Assembly (NCBI GenBank): GCA_030040425.1
Contig: JASHTS010000025.1
Location: 1 to 54,911 of the forward strand
Direction: 5' to 3'
Origin: Acidobacteriaceae bacterium
Lineage (GTDB): Bacteria; Acidobacteriota; Terriglobia; Terriglobales; Acidobacteriaceae
DNA: 54,911 nucleotides
The position numbers were made by a program, and so were the translations under genes. Numbering within the stretch: position 1 is the first letter of the stretch; each line of letters begins with the position of its first letter. A model generated the notes under the pieces. The model worked only from the letters and a program-made list of their open reading frames with translations, was not told the DNA's origin and made no database searches. This document shows positions 52,065 through 54,911 of this stretch, piece by piece.

Positions 52065-53282
52065 TCAGGGCTGGGCTGCCGGTAACGGGGCAGCCCCCGC
52101 GCCACCGCCGACGCTGAAGACGCGCGGAATGCGCTCCGCCGCCGCGGGCAGAGCAGGGAAGGGTGCGTGCGGCTCCGTCTGGTACCAGTAGGCGGTCGAG
52201 TAGAAATTGTCGGAGCGGTGGTTGGCGTGGCCGTGCTCGATGGTCACGCGGATCGATTTTTCAAAGGCAATGGGGCTCTCCACGTGCCAGCGGTAGAGGC
52301 AATAGCGCCCGCCGACCCGCTCGGGATCCACGACGTAGGGGGCGCCGTTATGCTGGTAGCCGAAGGCCTGGCCGCCGAAGTCCCACGCGCCGTTGTAATA
52401 ATCCTCCGTCCCGGTGCCGTTGATGGTGGGCAGCGTGTCGCCGTCGAGGAAGATCATGTCGTCGCCTTCGCCGAACCATCCGTTCTGGTTCTGCTCCACG
52501 GCCTGCGTCACGCCCAGGAAATGCCCCTTACCCGCGGCCTCGAGAAAAACATAATTGTCCGCGCCGTTCAGGTTCTTGCGCTCGTTAATGCCCGGGCTGC
52601 CGTTGTCCGTCCAGTCGTTGGTCCAGCCGTGGCAGGGCGCGGCCTGGCGATATTGCGCATGAAAACGGCCCACGTCTTCAGGCAGGCCGGCGAAGAGAAC
52701 GTAATCGACCGCGAAGTAGAGGCTGCGCACCGCCGCGGAGCCCTGGTTCTCAAGCGTCATCCGCGCCGCCGTGGCAAACGGCATGGGGAAATACGCGTTC
52801 AGCGCCTTGACGGGCGCCACGGCCAGGAGCGCCGACTGGTAGACAAAGTACTCGCCCAGGCCGAGCCCGAAAAAATCGCCGATGGGCGTCTCGATTGACG
52901 GAGCAGCCTCGCCGTCCCACCACGCGCGCAGCACCAGGTTCTTGAGGTGCATGGGGTCGGGCGAATTGATGGTGAACCAGAGATGCTGGATCGCGCCCGC
53001 GCCTTGGAGGTCGAGCAGCGTGGCCGCCTGGCCCGGCTCCACGCGCACCCAGTCGGCGTTGCCGCCGGTCCGGTCCCAGCTCGAGGAGCGCCGGCTCCTG
53101 TAACTGCGCAGCCGCGCGAGATCCAGCATGCCGGAAGGCACTTCGCCGGACTCGGGTCCAGGTTCGGCCCCGACATCCGTTGCGGGCGCACCCAGAAGCG
53201 CGGCCGCAGGAATGCCCCCGGCAAGCGCGCCGAGAATCTTGCGCCGTGTGCGCAGGTTTTGCGAGTCTTTGAGCCAATGCAT
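52065..53282 (-). CDS. DUF2961 / GH172-type secreted glycoside hydrolase
   Basis: A 405-residue exported enzyme. A Tat-type signal (TRRKILGALAGGIPAAALLG) lies at residues 12-31. Seen next are SYRSRRSSSWDRTGGNADWV, GAIQHLWFTI, LVLRAWWDGEAAPSIETPIG DFFG-type region, GWFGEGDDMIFLDGD and GTGTEDYYNGAWDF, the core of DUF2961, now family GH172 with activity on D-arabinofuranose and difructose anhydride linkages. The exact substrate is not readable. GGAGGAGA lies about 6 nt before the ATG. Confidence 0.88.
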   Translation of the reverse strand: MHWLKDSQNLRTRRKILGALAGGIPAAALLGAPATDVGAEPGPESGEVPSGMLDLARLRSYRSRRSSSWDRTGGNADWVRVEPGQAATLLDLQGAGAIQHLWFTINSPDPMHLKNLVLRAWWDGEAAPSIETPIGDFFGLGLGEYFVYQSALLAVAPVKALNAYFPMPFATAARMTLENQGSAAVRSLYFAVDYVLFAGLPEDVGRFHAQYRQAAPCHGWTNDWTDNGSPGINERKNLNGADNYVFLEAAGKGHFLGVTQAVEQNQNGWFGEGDDMIFLDGDTLPTINGTGTEDYYNGAWDFGGQAFGYQHNGAPYVVDPERVGGRYCLYRWHVESPIAFEKSIRVTIEHGHANHRSDNFYSTAYWYQTEPHAPFPALPAAAERIPRVFSVGGGAGAAPLPAAQP

Positions 53283-53472
53283 ACCAATCTCCTCCAGCCT
53301 GGAAACGCTGCGAGCGTATTGTAATTTGGCCATGGCCGGGTGCCGGTGCATCCGCATGACGCAGGCGCACACCTCGCGATTTCCTCTCGCGCCCCTTGCC
53401 TGATATGGTCAGTGAGGACGCACGTCGTGCGACCCACCCCTGAAATGAACGCAGCATCAGGAAATCGACCGC

Positions 53473-54723
53473 ATGTGGAAGCGCTGGCGAATCCGGATCC
53501 TTCTTTTTCTGGCCGTTCTCGGTCCCGGATTCATCACCGCCAACGTCGATAACGACTCCGGCGGCATCTTCACTTATTCGCAGGCCGGCGCGCAGTACGG
53601 CTACTCGCTGCTCTGGACCATGATTCCCATCACCATCGCCCTCATGGTGGTGCAGGAGATGTGCGCGCGCATGGGCGTGGTTACCGGCAAGGGTCTGAGC
53701 GACCTGATCCGCGAAGAGTTCGGCCTGCGCCTCACCTTCATCCTCATGGTGCTGCTGGTGGTGGTCAATTACACCAACGTCGTGACCGAGTTCATCGGCA
53801 TCGCCGGCTCCATGCATCTGTTCCACGTCTCCAAGTTCATCTCCGCGCCGATCTGCGCCGTGCTGGTCTGGCTCCTGGTCCTGCGCGGCGATTACAAGAG
53901 CACGGAAAAAATCTTTCTCATCGCCTCGCTCGTCTATATCGCTTACATCTTTGCCGGCGTTCTGGCGCAGCCGGATTGGCACGAGTCCCTGCGAGCGACC
54001 ATTGTGCTGCCTCCCCGGTCGGTGTGGCGCGACAAGGCTTATCTCTATATGGCCATCGGCGTGGTGGGCACCACCATTGCCCCATGGATGCAGTTCTACC
54101 TGCAGTCTTCGGTGGTTGAGAAAGGGATCCCCGTAAAGGATTATCCGGCTTCGCGCCTCGATGTGGTGGTGGGCTGCTTCTTCACCGACCTCATCGCCTG
54201 GTTCATTGTGGTGGCCTGCGCGGCCACGCTCTTTGTGCACGGGATGGGCGCCATCCAGGTAGCCGCGGATGCGGCAGAAGCCATGCGCCCGCTCGCCGGT
54301 GACTACGCCTTCATTCTGTTCGCCTTCGGGCTCTTTAACGCCTCACTCTTTGCGGCTTCCATTCTCCCGCTCTCCACGGCCTACACCGTCTGCGAAGGCC
54401 TGGGCGTCGAGTCGGGCGTCGACAAGAGTTTCAGAGAAGCGCCATTCTTCTATTGGCTCTACACGCTGCTCATCGCCGGTGGCGGCATCACCGTCCTCGT
54501 CCTGCCCGACGCGCAGCTCATCAACGTGGCCATCTTCTCGCAGGTGCTCAACGGAGTTCTGCTGCCCGTCGTCATCATTCTCATGCTGCTGCTCATCAAC
54601 CGGACAGATCTGATGGGCGAGCACAAGAACTCGCGCCTCTGGAATGTGATCGCCTGGAGCACCAGCATCATCGTCATCGGCATGACCTTCGCCATGCTGT
54701 GGGGCATGATCCCAGGCCACTGA
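53473..54723 (+). CDS. Nramp-related divalent metal transporter (NRMT-like)
   Basis: A 416-residue protein with eleven membrane helices in Nramp order. Helix 1 has LGPGFITANVDNDSGG in place of the canonical D-P-G-N, keeping D26 but with S29 where Asn should be. Helix 6 has TTIAPWMQFYLQSSVVEKG, where A203-P204-W205 replaces M-P-H. Loss of the helix 6 Met is a mark of Nramp-related magnesium transporters, so Mg2+ is a likelier substrate than Mn2+ or Fe2+. AGGA lies about 9 nt before the ATG. Confidence 0.87.
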   Translation: MWKRWRIRILLFLAVLGPGFITANVDNDSGGIFTYSQAGAQYGYSLLWTMIPITIALMVVQEMCARMGVVTGKGLSDLIREEFGLRLTFILMVLLVVVNYTNVVTEFIGIAGSMHLFHVSKFISAPICAVLVWLLVLRGDYKSTEKIFLIASLVYIAYIFAGVLAQPDWHESLRATIVLPPRSVWRDKAYLYMAIGVVGTTIAPWMQFYLQSSVVEKGIPVKDYPASRLDVVVGCFFTDLIAWFIVVACAATLFVHGMGAIQVAADAAEAMRPLAGDYAFILFAFGLFNASLFAASILPLSTAYTVCEGLGVESGVDKSFREAPFFYWLYTLLIAGGGITVLVLPDAQLINVAIFSQVLNGVLLPVVIILMLLLINRTDLMGEHKNSRLWNVIAWSTSIIVIGMTFAMLWGMIPGH

Positions 54724-54757
54724 GCAGGGGACAGGTTACAGGTTGCAGGTTACAGTC
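54724..54757 (+). repeat. Short tandem repeat after the Nramp-related gene
   Basis: CAGGGGACAGG at the start matches the terC tail repeat. It is followed by three ACAGGTT-type units (54732-54756). Confidence 0.5.
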
Positions 54758-54870
54758 CTCACGCAGCAGACTTCATTAAATCCGCGCTGTGACGTTGACC
54801 AGCAACTCAATCGCAGATGGTTTGTAACGACGGCATGGCTTCAGAGCTTGCTGAAAAAGCCTGTCGAGGG

Positions 54871-54905
54871 GGTTTTGTAACAGGGGCACGACTTCAGTCG
54901 GGCCA
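54871..54905 (-). repeat. Dispersed intergenic repeat, reverse copy
   Basis: On the minus strand GGCCCGACTGAAGTCGTGCC is followed by CCTGTTACAAAA, the cleanest copy of the family with its 5' part. Nothing else is seen after the last gene. Confidence 0.6.
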
Positions 54906-54911
54906 ATAGAG

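Overview
The window looks like a chromosomal stretch of an acidobacterium (Acidobacteriota, probably class Terriglobia). This is inferred from high G+C content with strong third-position bias, from DUF5715 and DUF5597-type secreted proteins, from scattered single housekeeping genes instead of long operons, and from a dispersed intergenic repeat. No 16S rRNA gene is present to confirm it. I see no tRNA or rRNA gene, no transposase, no integrase, no phage gene and no CRISPR array; this is core chromosome with a few accessory genes.

Layout. 0-6.3 kb: a giant GH18-deacetylase-GT2 fusion, a GT-C membrane glycosyltransferase and a LolA-like protein (envelope polysaccharide and lipoprotein functions). 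6.3-10.3 kb: serS with a coupled small membrane protein, an AmpG/MFS-type permease, and an ArsR-SRPBCC pair. 10.5-19.9 kb: type II NADH dehydrogenase, TerC, a radical SAM protein next to nadB, aroB, a DUF5715 peptidase-like protein and a Yip1 protein. 20-25.5 kb: acpP-fabF, rmuC, two small hypothetical genes and a HIT protein. 25.6-30.9 kb: rpsA with a long leader and a strong terminator, an ATP-grasp ligase with a zinc metallopeptidase, and a cupin. 30.9-40.5 kb: MFS, DUF4440, mtaB, infC, an S9 peptidase, a GH35-like enzyme and gatB. 40.5-47.1 kb: a LysW-like carrier coupled to a secreted protein, a rhomboid-fold pseudoprotease, fabD, oligopeptidase B, TPM and LemA proteins. 47.2-54.9 kb: an RsbV/RsbW pair, a channel-less MgtE-N/CBS protein, two paralogous membrane proteins, a second ArsR-SRPBCC pair, a Tat-exported GH172-like enzyme and an Nramp-related transporter.

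How they work together. Fatty acid synthesis (acpP, fabF, fabD), translation (serS, rpsA, infC, gatB, mtaB) and cofactor or aromatic synthesis (nadB, aroB) are each represented, but mostly as lone genes. The more interesting material is regulatory. At least fifteen genes carry a -10-like hexamer 5-10 nt before the start codon, which predicts leaderless or nearly leaderless mRNAs. infC appears to start on AUC. Two ArsR-SRPBCC pairs have promoters overlapped by repeat operators. Candidate new partnerships are the LysW-like/secreted protein pair, the ATP-grasp/metallopeptidase pair, the tandem membrane paralogues, and the MgtE-like sensor with the Nramp-related transporter. Functions come from reading motifs in translated sequence; no database search was possible.
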